The notes beneath the pieces were generated by a model. That model worked only from the letters and a program-made list of their open reading frames with translations. It had not been told where the DNA came from and searched no databases. Below are positions 10,717 through 20,819 of a DNA stretch of 64,000 nucleotides, piece by piece (position 1 is the stretch's first letter; each line of letters begins with the position of its first letter). The position numbers were made by a program, and so were the translations under genes. This DNA is from Caryophanales bacterium. GTDB lineage: Bacteria > Bacillota_I > Bacilli_A > RF39 > UBA660. Location of the stretch: contig JAEEKI010000014.1 of assembly GCA_016282375.1 (NCBI GenBank), positions 21,791 to 85,790 of the forward strand. Direction: 5' to 3'.

Positions 10717-11205
10717 CTATTTATATAATGGTTTGGTTTCTCCCATAACTCTAAAGTTGAACAAGCCACGAACAACTGGTAAATCAAGATGATAAAATAC
10801 TACTACTTTATAATAAAAAACATTGATTGTCCCATTTGTATTTTTACCAGGATAACGAAGAATACAAAAAGCCGAATCGTCGTTGCCCATAGTCTTAGTT
10901 CCGTTACGTTCATAACCAACTACCGTATAATTGTCTCCAGCAGTCGGTTTGGGACATTGACCTTCTTGACGATATGAAACCTCTTGAAGCGAATCAACAA
11001 TTTCTTGTAAAGCATCATCTGTAGAGCCACCAATAATCTCAGCATTCATATCAAAACCGCCATGTTTTTCAATAACATTAACTAATTTATCTTTAACAGC
11101 AAAAGAATTGGCTCGATTGATTGCTAGGGCCATAATTCCCGAAAAGAGAATAACCAATGTTACAACTATAATAAAAAGTTGAGTACTTCCAATACTTTCT
11201 TTCAT
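10717..11205 (-). CDS. Tad-like prepilin / minor pilin
   Basis: MKESIGSTQLFIIVVTLVILFSGIMAL: short basic leader and single N-terminal TM; shares the MKE(A/S) start with neighbouring small ORFs. Confidence 0.55.
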   Translation of the reverse strand: MKESIGSTQLFIIVVTLVILFSGIMALAINRANSFAVKDKLVNVIEKHGGFDMNAEIIGGSTDDALQEIVDSLQEVSYRQEGQCPKPTAGDNYTVVGYERNGTKTMGNDDSAFCILRYPGKNTNGTINVFYYKVVVFYHLDLPVVRGLFNFRVMGETKPLYK

Positions 11206-11208
11206 ACA

Positions 11209-11433
11209 CTACCCCTTATATCTACATTTAAATGTTCTACCATCTAAAATACAATTTACATATCCATCTTTGTCGGTATCTGCACCTTCGCAAACTGCTT
11301 TATCACAAGAAGTTTGTTGTTTAAAATTGTTATCAATAATTGGCCATATCGTAAAGTAAAAAAAGGCGACTAGAATAGCCACGCTTACTGTTACAACCAA
11401 TAAATTTGCTAATTCCCCTGTCGCCTCTTTCAT
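11209..11433 (-). CDS. Short pilin-like protein (74 aa), Cys-rich with an EF-hand-like loop
   Basis: MKEATGELANLLVVTVSVAILVAFFYF...TSCDKAVCEGADTDKDGYVNCILDGRTFKC. Confidence 0.6.
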   Translation of the reverse strand: MKEATGELANLLVVTVSVAILVAFFYFTIWPIIDNNFKQQTSCDKAVCEGADTDKDGYVNCILDGRTFKCRYKG

Positions 11434-11464
11434 ATTTTATCCTTTCCTATATCAAATAAAATGC

Positions 11465-11713
11465 TTAATCAGTTATACCATGATTTGGATTGTTACATGT
11501 TACTGTTGCTGCTGATCCACTTTCGTTAATGTATTCACATACACAAGTAGCTGTGGCACAATCAACAGGACAAGTTGCATCAGCGCAATGCATTCTTGAG
11601 TTCAAACTTGTTCTCAAATATGGTAACAATACAACTGTAAAGATTGTAAGTACTGCTGCAATTGCAACAACTGCAATCATTGTTGTAGATAATTCACCTG
11701 TAGCTTCTTTCAT
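11465..11713 (-). CDS. Short pilin-like protein (82 aa), Cys-rich
   Basis: MKEATGELSTTMIAVVAIAAVLTIFTVVLLPYLR... then a 7-Cys C-terminus (HCADATCPVDCATATCVCEYI...TC). Confidence 0.6.
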   Translation of the reverse strand: MKEATGELSTTMIAVVAIAAVLTIFTVVLLPYLRTSLNSRMHCADATCPVDCATATCVCEYINESGSAATVTCNNPNHGITD

Positions 11714-11777
11714 TTATTTATCTCCTCCTTATATTATTGATTTCATTATAACAAATTTTTTTTTTATAATCAATAGA

Positions 11778-12566
11778 TTATAGGTCAATCATTTGTAAAA
11801 CAGCAAGAATTAATAGTATCATGACACCAATACCTGTAGACACAAGCATTTTCATAGTCATACCTTGCATTTTTTCCAAACGATTTTTATATTTAGTCTC
11901 ACGAGCTTTTTGTTGAAGATTGGAAATCGTTCTTGAAAAAGCTAATAATTGTTCTTGTTTTCGATCTTGACGGCCAATACTTAAACGATATAATAATCTC
12001 ATCATTCGCATACTATCACGAACTGGATACAGTTTGGCAAATTCCATGTATGGCTTAATGGTATCATCACCGGAATTAATTGCATTAATTAAATCTTGTA
12101 ATCCATCTTTAAATATGCCAGGTGCATCAGCCATTGATTTACCTATTGCTACTGGAACTGTATAGTGTTGAATTAAAATTTCAATACTTTTTAAGTAGTG
12201 CGGTAGCATGGCATCAATTTCATTAATATGCTTTTTATAGTAGCCTTTGATATCAATGTAACTAAATTTGAATACTCCAAATCCACCCGCAATAGCTACA
12301 ACTATTGTTAAGGCAGATAAATTGGCAATAAAAGCGAACACTAACATAATAATTGTTATTACGCCATTTCGTACCCGCTTGTTAAAAAGAATATCGGGAT
12401 TTACCATATTACCATATTTTGCTTTAACGTAGAAATCCCAATCCTCTTCTTTTAATTTTCTAAATACTGCTTCGTTATCGGATATCAATTGATTAAATGA
12501 TATCTGTCCTGTTGAAAACATGATGACAAAAATGATAACGGCAATAATTGCTATTTCTATATACAT
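11778..12566 (-). CDS. tadC: TadC-like type II secretion F-domain membrane protein
   Basis: Multi-TM protein with T2SSF-like cytoplasmic helices (KNRLEKMQGMTMKMLVSTGIGVMILL); follows the TadA/TadB genes. Confidence 0.6.
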   Translation of the reverse strand: MYIEIAIIAVIIFVIMFSTGQISFNQLISDNEAVFRKLKEEDWDFYVKAKYGNMVNPDILFNKRVRNGVITIIMLVFAFIANLSALTIVVAIAGGFGVFKFSYIDIKGYYKKHINEIDAMLPHYLKSIEILIQHYTVPVAIGKSMADAPGIFKDGLQDLINAINSGDDTIKPYMEFAKLYPVRDSMRMMRLLYRLSIGRQDRKQEQLLAFSRTISNLQQKARETKYKNRLEKMQGMTMKMLVSTGIGVMILLILAVLQMIDL

Positions 12567-12567
12567 A

Positions 12568-13461
12568 CTATTCTACCCCCACATCACCGTTATAATACTT
12601 TTCTCCTTTTAAAAGAAAGAAAGCATTTATAAGGATTATTAAGTGTAACAGTATCTGTACATACCACATTTCAATTAATTCTAGGTACGTATCAATTGTT
12701 AACATGTACTGTAATGCTAGAATTAAGAAAAACAATGCAAAACCAAATGCTAAGAACCGCGTATGGAAATCACGACGATCCATTTGGTCACGATATACGC
12801 CCTCAACTAGGGCATCGATATCCATTGACATGTTTTCAAGAGATTGTCCAGCATCTCTGGCACCTTCTTTTGTAATTTGGTAGAAAAGTTGATGCATATT
12901 TTTAACCATATAATATGGATATTTATTATTAAAATACTCTATCGATTCATCTATTGTACCATTTTGATATGACATATCAATCATCTTAGCAATATCCGAT
13001 AATACGGGATCATCTATAATTCCTGAATCACGAACACCTTCAAGGGATTTAACAAAACTTTGTGTCGTGTTAAATTCCATAATGACATTGGTACAATAAG
13101 TTTGAATTTGTTCAAAAATAAATTCTGAATACACTCTTTGACATCTTAAATATGCTAAGTAAGGTACAAAAGTAACAGCAGCTAGGCCATATAAAACAGC
13201 CCAAATAATACTATAGAAATACAAATAACCAATTACGCCAGAAAAACCGGCAAATAAGATAACTTGTGACATGTATTGTCTTGCTGAATATTCTTGTCCT
13301 AACTCTTTTGCTTTTTCCCTAACAGTCTTAAAAGAATATGGTGCATATTTATCATATGTATTCGTAACATTATGAACAAAAAATTTATAAACATTTTCAC
13401 CGGGATTTTGCCGATATAATACAATGAAAACCCCTATTACTAGTAATATTATTAGTTCCAT
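12568..13461 (-). CDS. tadB: TadB-like type II secretion F-domain membrane protein
   Basis: GARDAGQSLENMSMDIDALVEGVYRDQMDRRDFHTRFLAFGFALFFLILAL; sits next to the CpaF ATPase. Confidence 0.6.
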   Translation of the reverse strand: MELIILLVIGVFIVLYRQNPGENVYKFFVHNVTNTYDKYAPYSFKTVREKAKELGQEYSARQYMSQVILFAGFSGVIGYLYFYSIIWAVLYGLAAVTFVPYLAYLRCQRVYSEFIFEQIQTYCTNVIMEFNTTQSFVKSLEGVRDSGIIDDPVLSDIAKMIDMSYQNGTIDESIEYFNNKYPYYMVKNMHQLFYQITKEGARDAGQSLENMSMDIDALVEGVYRDQMDRRDFHTRFLAFGFALFFLILALQYMLTIDTYLELIEMWYVQILLHLIILINAFFLLKGEKYYNGDVGVE

Positions 13462-13473
13462 ATTCTTCCCTTT

Positions 13474-14583
13474 CTATAGTGAATCAATACTAACTTCACT
13501 ATTTGTCTTATTCCCTTCAGGTGTATCTTCCTCAACAAAATAATCTGCTTTAAGAATTTTACCTTGGGCACCAAAGTAATCTCTTAAATACTTGGTTGGA
13601 TTTTTAAACGATACCGTACCGTCCAACCCTTTTTGATAGATAATATTTGATCGAGCAACATTTTGATCATCAACATAGAATTCACACACTTCTACTATTT
13701 CTCTTTGAAATCTTTGAAGTTCCGCGCTCATATACCCTTTAACATGAACACCAATTTGCACATATCTGTGAATTGATTTTAAAAACTGGTCAATATCTTG
13801 ACTACCCTCCAATAAGGAGTAAAGACGCATTGGTATATTTTGAGCTTTATCGGAGTGAATTGTTGATATAATGTTGTGTCCTGAAGAAATTGAATTTCGA
13901 ACGGCTGTAACTGCTTCAGCAGAACGAACCTCGGATAGTAGTATCCACTTTGGATTTTGCCGCATACAAGTTACCAATACATCTGAATAAGAAGCAATGT
14001 TATTTGTTTTCATAGCAACAATATCACGGTGTGGAAATATACGATCTAAGTGAAGTTCTAGTGTATCCTCAATCGTTATGATTTTTTCATTATTCTCTGT
14101 ATTTGAAGCTAAATACTTAACAAGTTCGGTTTTACCTGAACCAGTTTCTCCACTAACAATGATATTGCAGTGAGCTTTAACACAGGCTATTAAAAAATCA
14201 TGTAAATTTTCAGTAACATATTTTTCATCTAATAATTTAGCTTTATTTAATCTTATTTTAGCAGGAGTTTTTCTCAAAACGCAAGCGATACCATTCGTAG
14301 CAATTGACTCATGAACAAAGTTCAAACGTAGTTCTGCTCCCTCGGCGTCGAGGAATGGGTGCGCCATATTAAATGTTACACCCATTACGTTAGAACATTG
14401 AAATGCTAATTTTTCCATTAAAGCATTATTAATTGCGGGTCTTTCAACACTATATATACCTTTATCCAATGTTTTTAGCCATATTTGACCGCCATTGGAA
14501 TAAGATACGTCGGTTACATTATCATCATTTAAGAATTCAGATAATGGTCCAAAATCTAATTGTGAAAATATAGCATCTTTCAC
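13474..14583 (-). CDS. tadA: CpaF/TadA-family secretion ATPase
   Basis: Walker A GETGSGKTELVKYLAS, ITIEDTLELHL, MRQNPKWILLSEVRSAEA, HSGHNIISTIHSDKA-type motifs. Confidence 0.9.
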   Translation of the reverse strand: MKDAIFSQLDFGPLSEFLNDDNVTDVSYSNGGQIWLKTLDKGIYSVERPAINNALMEKLAFQCSNVMGVTFNMAHPFLDAEGAELRLNFVHESIATNGIACVLRKTPAKIRLNKAKLLDEKYVTENLHDFLIACVKAHCNIIVSGETGSGKTELVKYLASNTENNEKIITIEDTLELHLDRIFPHRDIVAMKTNNIASYSDVLVTCMRQNPKWILLSEVRSAEAVTAVRNSISSGHNIISTIHSDKAQNIPMRLYSLLEGSQDIDQFLKSIHRYVQIGVHVKGYMSAELQRFQREIVEVCEFYVDDQNVARSNIIYQKGLDGTVSFKNPTKYLRDYFGAQGKILKADYFVEEDTPEGNKTNSEVSIDSL

Positions 14584-14623
14584 GCTGAGTCACTCCTTAT
14601 TATTTTTTTATTTCTTTTGATTT

Positions 14624-15418
14624 TTACTCTTCTGGTATTTCAGCAGACTTAGCAAGAATAAAGTTCTTCAAGTATTCATATGTCTTAATTTCACCAGGTA
14701 ATTTTGAGTAATTCTTGTTTCTTGGTACCGGAACAATTGTAATATTATTAATGAAAGTTGCCTTTGACAATAATTCGTACATATCATCAGGTACAGCGAA
14801 CAATAATTCTGCAGGTGTACGAGGTGGTTGAGAATCAAATACTGGTCTACCAGTTCCATCTCTAACATCTAATACTGTAATTTTTTCAACGAATTTACCA
14901 AATAGAATTTTATTATTATCATCTACTGCTTTTAAATATAAGTCGATAATATCACCAGGATAGATTGAGTTTCCATAAGTGGTATGAATATCTACCTTTA
15001 TTCCTGAAATAGTATGTCCGTCAGGAATATTATCAAAAATAGTATTTGGTAGTTCTTCCTTTTTTACAACTTGGCTTTTATAAAATAATCCGCCAACGGG
15101 AATTGATGTTCCCGTTGTAACATATTTACCAACAATTTGGTTTTTATCTCTGATAATATCAACTTTGCTTAGAAATTTACTATTAACCTCAATCCAGCCA
15201 ATATCCTCTTCCTTTATTTGTTCTGTAGCACCAATAGCATTTAGAGCATATGGTACCTTAGTTGGAGATATTGCTGTACCAACACGGTAATTATAGAATC
15301 CCCATAATACCAAAACACCAGCAATAACACCTAAAATAGTAACCGTATTTTTATTCGCTACAAATCTTTTAAACGTATTAATTAAACTTCCCATTTTATC
15401 CTCCTTCTTTAATAGCAT
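14624..15418 (-). CDS. CpaB/RcpC-like SAF-domain pilus assembly protein
   Basis: Single N-terminal TM, IPVGGLFYKSQVV, KVDIHTTYGNSIYPGDIIDLYL; between the CpaF gene and pilin-like genes. Start may be at the internal MGSLINTFKRF. Confidence 0.6.
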   Translation of the reverse strand: MLLKKEDKMGSLINTFKRFVANKNTVTILGVIAGVLVLWGFYNYRVGTAISPTKVPYALNAIGATEQIKEEDIGWIEVNSKFLSKVDIIRDKNQIVGKYVTTGTSIPVGGLFYKSQVVKKEELPNTIFDNIPDGHTISGIKVDIHTTYGNSIYPGDIIDLYLKAVDDNNKILFGKFVEKITVLDVRDGTGRPVFDSQPPRTPAELLFAVPDDMYELLSKATFINNITIVPVPRNKNYSKLPGEIKTYEYLKNFILAKSAEIPEE

Positions 15419-16131
15419 CTACCATTATCTAGTAAGTCTTTAAACATTGCATATTCGCCTTCGATTACTTGTGTATTATCTGTTATATCATAGGCAACAC
15501 AATATTCCTTCGAAGCATCGAAACGTCTTACTGATACGCCTTCACTTGTTGGAATACCACATCTGTAGACCTTGAATTGATATTCGGTTCCTAAAATATA
15601 AGTTACACAAACTCGAGAACCAAACTCCGCTAATTTAGCTCCATCATCTGATATTAAACTATTGTAATCAGTATAACTACCTGACACAACTTTACTTGAT
15701 GTTACTGTTGACTTAGAGACAACATCTACCGTTGAAGCTTCTAAAATAGCATCAATCTTGTTAACTATATCAAATGAGTCAGAATTACCAAATACACTAA
15801 ATGAATTAGAACTACTTGATACTTTAACACCAACCTTTGGTGGTGCTTCATATATTTCTGTAAACTCGATATCGTATACTGTAGATAGAGACGCTTCTTC
15901 AGCAAACCTTCTGATAAATGATTCATAGAACTTTTCTTTATTTATCTTAGGCTCACCGTATTCACGGTAATAACCTATATCTACAGCATCTTCCATCGCA
16001 GCCTCAGTTATTTCCTTTACGAGATAAAAATCTTGGGTGTTAGTTGAGGTGAAATTTTGAATTAATAACAGAACAACTATAATAAATATTCCTAATACTA
16101 TTAACCAGTATCCCCAATAAGCTTCCTTCAT
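15409..16131 (-). CDS. Tad-locus pilin-like/pseudopilin protein (240 aa)
   Basis: MKEAYWGYWLIVLGIFIIVVLLLIQNFTS: same MKEA leader plus TM as the small pilins; extracytoplasmic C-terminus with Cys. Confidence 0.5.
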   Translation of the reverse strand: MKEAYWGYWLIVLGIFIIVVLLLIQNFTSTNTQDFYLVKEITEAAMEDAVDIGYYREYGEPKINKEKFYESFIRRFAEEASLSTVYDIEFTEIYEAPPKVGVKVSSSSNSFSVFGNSDSFDIVNKIDAILEASTVDVVSKSTVTSSKVVSGSYTDYNSLISDDGAKLAEFGSRVCVTYILGTEYQFKVYRCGIPTSEGVSVRRFDASKEYCVAYDITDNTQVIEGEYAMFKDLLDNGRCY

Positions 16132-16146
16132 TATTTCACCTCCATA

Positions 16147-19100
16147 TTATTTCCATGATGGTCCAATGTCTGGAACACCATCATTGTTAACATCCAATGC
16201 GTTGTAAATATAAATTGTCCAGTAATCATTTGTAACTATTTCTGTTTCTTGGTGTGGTAGTCTAGATGATAAACTGTAATAGTTAAATGCTGCACTTGTT
16301 CGAGCACTATTTCTTCTTGCAACTACCTCACTATCAACGGCTCCCCAACCAATTAATTCATCAATGAATGAACTATAACAGAAAATATTTTGCATTACAC
16401 ATTGATTGTTTTTCCATGTGTATCCAGCACTCTCGCAAGAAGTTAAATTACCATATTTTCCAACTATTTCGTAATCATAGCACTCAAGTGTTTCGTTATT
16501 ATAACTACCTCTATTATTTGATGATTGCTCACGATTATATTCTCGAACTCTTCTTGCAACTGCAGGTGTTAATGTAACTTTGAAATCATAACTTTCAACG
16601 TCACGTAATTCCGTAGGTGTTAATCCTTCAACATTGGCTATATTAGCCCTTGCTTCAATCTCTGAAATTGTATTAGCTGCTTTACGTGCTACAAGTACAT
16701 TAGCAGCATTATTAACATCCCAGTTGTAACCCATTTGTCGATCATTGATATTAACTCTTGCTGGGGTTATTGCATTGAAATTAAGCATAAATTGAACCTT
16801 AGTTTCTGTTTCTGATTCTGGTTCAAAGTTAATTATACAGTTAATACAGAATACCGTACAATTTGGACACTTACAATTATAGTTATATTCACAGATTGAA
16901 CCGTCAGCATTCAAACCACTTGGATTACCACAAACTAAATTTAGTACTTCTTCACTAGATGAATATAAATCACATGAATCAGGATCATAGTTTTGACCAT
17001 CACATGCATAGTAAGCTTCTGCTTCTTTTACACAATATTTTGGTCCGCCAGAACCAGGTCCTGGACAAACACGAGCTTTACATTCATTTACGGTTTCAAG
17101 TGGCATACATTCAACCGTTAAATCATGAACATTTCCTGAATTATCCGTACATGTATTTTCAGATACGACATATGTACATGCATATGCATTATTATCTAAA
17201 GAATCTCCGTTGCTGGTTGTTGTTGGAGCCCCTTCTTCTTCATGGACTTTTTGAACAACAGCCGATCCACTTGTACCGTATATTCTTCCAAGTTTATAGC
17301 CTTCAGAGAAGAACTTTCCAATCTTATCTATTGATAGAATATAGAAATATGTTCCTTGTGGTGTATTAATACTAACTGGTAACCCTTTTACTTGATCGTA
17401 ATTATGATCAGGTGCTGTTTCATCCAATCCATAGATTTCAACTGCTCCATCAGTATGGTGTGAATAGAATACTCTAGCAGTATCATAATCACCAGAAGCA
17501 ACGGCAACTTTGTGAACGTAAGATAAATTAGTTATTTGATAAGGCTTTTCACCGCATGATACATTACCTAAGTCATCCTCTTCACAACTAAAGTACCATT
17601 CTACAGTGTATGTTACTGTATCTAATGGATTACTACATTTATAAGTCTTAGTATCTAAATCGCCATCTTTACAATATTCTGTAACGTTAGCTTCATCACC
17701 ATTTAATAATTCAACAGTGGTAGTTTCCACACAGTTTGTGCTTCCGGCACGACATTTTTCAGCTTGTACTTCTTCAGTAACAACTTGCATTACATCACAA
17801 CTAGTACCACCGTTACAAGATTTACTTCTTACTTCGTCAATCCATTTTGGAACACTAATATTATCAGGCTCTGGTTCATTATAACTATATTTTACTTCTG
17901 GTTCAAAGTCTAAAATCATGTCCCAGAAATGGTTAGATTCATCATAAGAGTCAGAATATATTTCATGGCTATTATGGTCACCCATACATCCATTATATTG
18001 GTCAATTTTTATTTTTAATTCTCTAACCGCAGCTTTTAATTCATCATATGCATTAGTTGCCCTAGTTTCGTATGCTGCTTTGTAATTATTTTCATAATCT
18101 TCCTCTGCAGTCACAATATCACATGAATATGTCTCATTTTCGCATAAATGCCATGAATTATAACTACAACTTCCCCAATTGTTAGATCTAACATAACCGA
18201 ATGTTGTAGCATCATCTGGTCTAGTCGTTGTAGAAACATTTCCATCATCATCGACTGTGTAATAATCACCTTTTAGATTAATCCTATAAATATCTACCGA
18301 TTCTGGATTATCGTAGTAGTAATTCATACCACATTCGTAATCAGTTATATATGGATATGGATCATAAAGTGGATATTCTCTACATGTCGTTGCATAGCAG
18401 TAATCTGTTCTTACATATTCCCAAACTGTGTTGTCATACATATTAACATTAGATAACTCTCTATTCTTAAGCCATTTGTTATATGCCTCAACAATTTTCT
18501 TTTGAGCTTCAACCATATCTTGGTCAAATTTTTCTTTATTAACTTTTGATGAGTAACAATCTTGTTGACCTTTGATACTCATATTAACTTTAAAATATCT
18601 TCCGTTATCAACATATTGCTTATATGGAAGAGTAAATTCATAGTCTTCCTTACAATAAACTGCACAATATGGGTTGTCACCTACAAGTGATGAATATTCT
18701 GAATCAATCAATTGAATAGGATTGTCAGCGTAATCTTTTTCTGGATCTATAACACATCTAAGAATTTGTAATTCATCATCTTTTACGCCTTCTTTATATG
18801 AATACTTAACTGTATTACTAGCAACATCAATTTCAGCATCATCAGAACAAATTGCCGGAACATCAGTATCTGGTTCACATGGTTCATCTCTAGGACCATC
18901 AATAGCATCTTTTAATGATACGCTAACTGAGGTTTCTAAAGATCCTTTAACTTCATAAACAGCAAATCTTTGCGTACTATTAACATTATTATAGGCAGCC
19001 TCTAAAATCGCACCACTTAATACTTTAGTCCCCGGCGTTATAGCGGCATCTGGAACTTTATAGGTAATGTTAACTACAGCATTTGATGTTTTAGTTCCAT

Positions 19101-20091
19101 CAGCGGCGGTTACAAACCTAGCGTCAACTTCGTATGCTGCATAAACCGTTTTACTTGTATCAATTGCCCCAACAAGCTGTGTTGGTGAAAAATCATAATC
19201 TTCCCAATTACTTGAGAAAGTATCAGCAAAGCCTAATTTTACAACATTAGTGCTGTTACAATCGCTACCAGAACAGCTTGCTGTAACATGATTAAGTAAA
19301 TCAAATGCTGGGAAGTTCTTAACTGTAAAGGCAATTACGACAACTTTTTTATCACCTTCGCCGTTAATGACCGCAGATTCAACAGCACCTAATTCGGTTA
19401 ATTTGATGTCACCATTTTTATAATCTATCGCTGCTTGTAATGCCTCGCCAACCAATGTTAGTGCTGGAGTAATATCTCCTTCATTTGCGTAGTATATGTC
19501 AGGCGAACTAATACCATATTGGGAAAGAATATATGACGCACCATGGCCAGTTAATTGTGTATACTTAGATTCTAAACCATTTTCAGTAATATATTTATAT
19601 GCTGTAGTAGCGTAACTTTTGACAATATTAACATATTTGTTATATGAAGCATCATTTATGAAATATGCCCGTTGAGGCATTCTTCCCCAACCTAATACCG
19701 CATCAGCATAAAGACGCATTGCGTGAGTCTTAATACCGTAATCAGTAGCGGTATGGCTATTAGCGCCACCACTACTTAAAATGTGTAAAATACCATAATC
19801 TTGAGGTTTAATTGACTTATTTGAATCACTAACTAAAAGTCTTTTTACCCTATAAGACGTTGGTGTTGAGAAACCCGGGTCAATACAAAAGGCTGCTAAC
19901 GACCCACCAACCTTGTTGATGAAGTATCTATTGGTTGTATATGTGTCACCCGTATTAAATGTAATGTTGTTTACATAGTCACCTGAATCAGTTAGAGTAT
20001 AAATTTCTCCGACCTCAAAAGCACGAACGTTTGTGATAAATAATAAACTAACAAAAAGTGCAATTAATATTTTTTTACTTATTCTTCTCAT
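16147..20091 (-). CDS. Large secreted cysteine-rich surface protein/adhesin candidate (1314 aa)
   Basis: Signal peptide MRRISKKILIALFVSLLFITNVRA, N-terminal GGSLAAFCIDPGF region, about 40 Cys, C-terminal DVNNDGVPDIG loop; in the Tad-like cluster. Confidence 0.65.
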   Translation of the reverse strand: MRRISKKILIALFVSLLFITNVRAFEVGEIYTLTDSGDYVNNITFNTGDTYTTNRYFINKVGGSLAAFCIDPGFSTPTSYRVKRLLVSDSNKSIKPQDYGILHILSSGGANSHTATDYGIKTHAMRLYADAVLGWGRMPQRAYFINDASYNKYVNIVKSYATTAYKYITENGLESKYTQLTGHGASYILSQYGISSPDIYYANEGDITPALTLVGEALQAAIDYKNGDIKLTELGAVESAVINGEGDKKVVVIAFTVKNFPAFDLLNHVTASCSGSDCNSTNVVKLGFADTFSSNWEDYDFSPTQLVGAIDTSKTVYAAYEVDARFVTAADGTKTSNAVVNITYKVPDAAITPGTKVLSGAILEAAYNNVNSTQRFAVYEVKGSLETSVSVSLKDAIDGPRDEPCEPDTDVPAICSDDAEIDVASNTVKYSYKEGVKDDELQILRCVIDPEKDYADNPIQLIDSEYSSLVGDNPYCAVYCKEDYEFTLPYKQYVDNGRYFKVNMSIKGQQDCYSSKVNKEKFDQDMVEAQKKIVEAYNKWLKNRELSNVNMYDNTVWEYVRTDYCYATTCREYPLYDPYPYITDYECGMNYYYDNPESVDIYRINLKGDYYTVDDDGNVSTTTRPDDATTFGYVRSNNWGSCSYNSWHLCENETYSCDIVTAEEDYENNYKAAYETRATNAYDELKAAVRELKIKIDQYNGCMGDHNSHEIYSDSYDESNHFWDMILDFEPEVKYSYNEPEPDNISVPKWIDEVRSKSCNGGTSCDVMQVVTEEVQAEKCRAGSTNCVETTTVELLNGDEANVTEYCKDGDLDTKTYKCSNPLDTVTYTVEWYFSCEEDDLGNVSCGEKPYQITNLSYVHKVAVASGDYDTARVFYSHHTDGAVEIYGLDETAPDHNYDQVKGLPVSINTPQGTYFYILSIDKIGKFFSEGYKLGRIYGTSGSAVVQKVHEEEGAPTTTSNGDSLDNNAYACTYVVSENTCTDNSGNVHDLTVECMPLETVNECKARVCPGPGSGGPKYCVKEAEAYYACDGQNYDPDSCDLYSSSEEVLNLVCGNPSGLNADGSICEYNYNCKCPNCTVFCINCIINFEPESETETKVQFMLNFNAITPARVNINDRQMGYNWDVNNAANVLVARKAANTISEIEARANIANVEGLTPTELRDVESYDFKVTLTPAVARRVREYNREQSSNNRGSYNNETLECYDYEIVGKYGNLTSCESAGYTWKNNQCVMQNIFCYSSFIDELIGWGAVDSEVVARRNSARTSAAFNYYSLSSRLPHQETEIVTNDYWTIYIYNALDVNNDGVPDIGPSWK

Positions 20092-20819
20092 AATGATTCT
20101 TTCCTTTTCTTAACAATCACAACTGTAGCAACCCCGCCAACAATTAATAATGTTGTTATAATTAATAAAGGTTTATGATCATCTATGAAATCGTATATTT
20201 TTTCCAGAAAACCACGATGTTCATTGTTTGATGCACCACCATTTTTTTGTTTTTCATACGATAGTACTTGTGATTGAAATTGTTCAAAACTAACTTCTTC
20301 CGTAGTTATGTACTTTTGGCATAGATAATATTCTGGATTATTGTCACACAACAAGTAATCATAGTATGGATTTACTTTTGGTGTTGTAAAATAAATCACA
20401 CGATAATTCTCACCAGAACAATTTGTTTTGGCAGATGAATATACTTTAAAAGTAAAATTGGTAATTGATTCTGCCTTATCATAGTCAAACGTTATAACGC
20501 CATCTTTAACATCACTATAATAATAGGTAGCACGGTCTCTTGTTACATTATTGCTTACATCAATATAAAAATTTTCACTCATATTTAATATTGTAATAGT
20601 GAAATAATTGTAGGTTGCAACGCAGTCTTCGCCACCACCTTCGCATGTATAAGTGCTTCGTTCAAGTTCGCCTACTTTTCCTTCATATTTTACTTTTATT
20701 TTTGCTGCTTCACTATTTAAATCAGCTTGTTCTTTATATGAACAGGCACTAGCAGCATTGGCATCACGATATGCGAATAATAAAAGTAATAGGATTAACA
20801 ATTTCAAGTTTCTTTTCAT
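20088..20819 (-). CDS. Secreted, C-terminally membrane-anchored Cys-containing protein of the Tad-like locus
   Basis: Signal peptide plus C-terminal TM and basic tail (PLLIITTLLIVGGVATVVIVKKRKESL); overlaps the start of the large surface protein gene. Confidence 0.6.
   Translation of the reverse strand: MKRNLKLLILLLLLFAYRDANAASACSYKEQADLNSEAAKIKVKYEGKVGELERSTYTCEGGGEDCVATYNYFTITILNMSENFYIDVSNNVTRDRATYYYSDVKDGVITFDYDKAESITNFTFKVYSSAKTNCSGENYRVIYFTTPKVNPYYDYLLCDNNPEYYLCQKYITTEEVSFEQFQSQVLSYEKQKNGGASNNEHRGFLEKIYDFIDDHKPLLIITTLLIVGGVATVVIVKKRKESL

Noticed and set aside
11490-11783. Plus-strand 97-aa ORF over the 82-aa pilin-like gene
   Set aside because: The opposite strand encodes a plausible leader-plus-TM pilin that fits the locus; the plus-strand ORF lacks recognisable features.
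16959-17369. Plus-strand ORF of 136 aa opposite the large adhesin gene
   Set aside because: It is antisense to a long, well-supported CDS. Its His/Leu/Tyr-rich composition is what the complementary frame would yield by chance.
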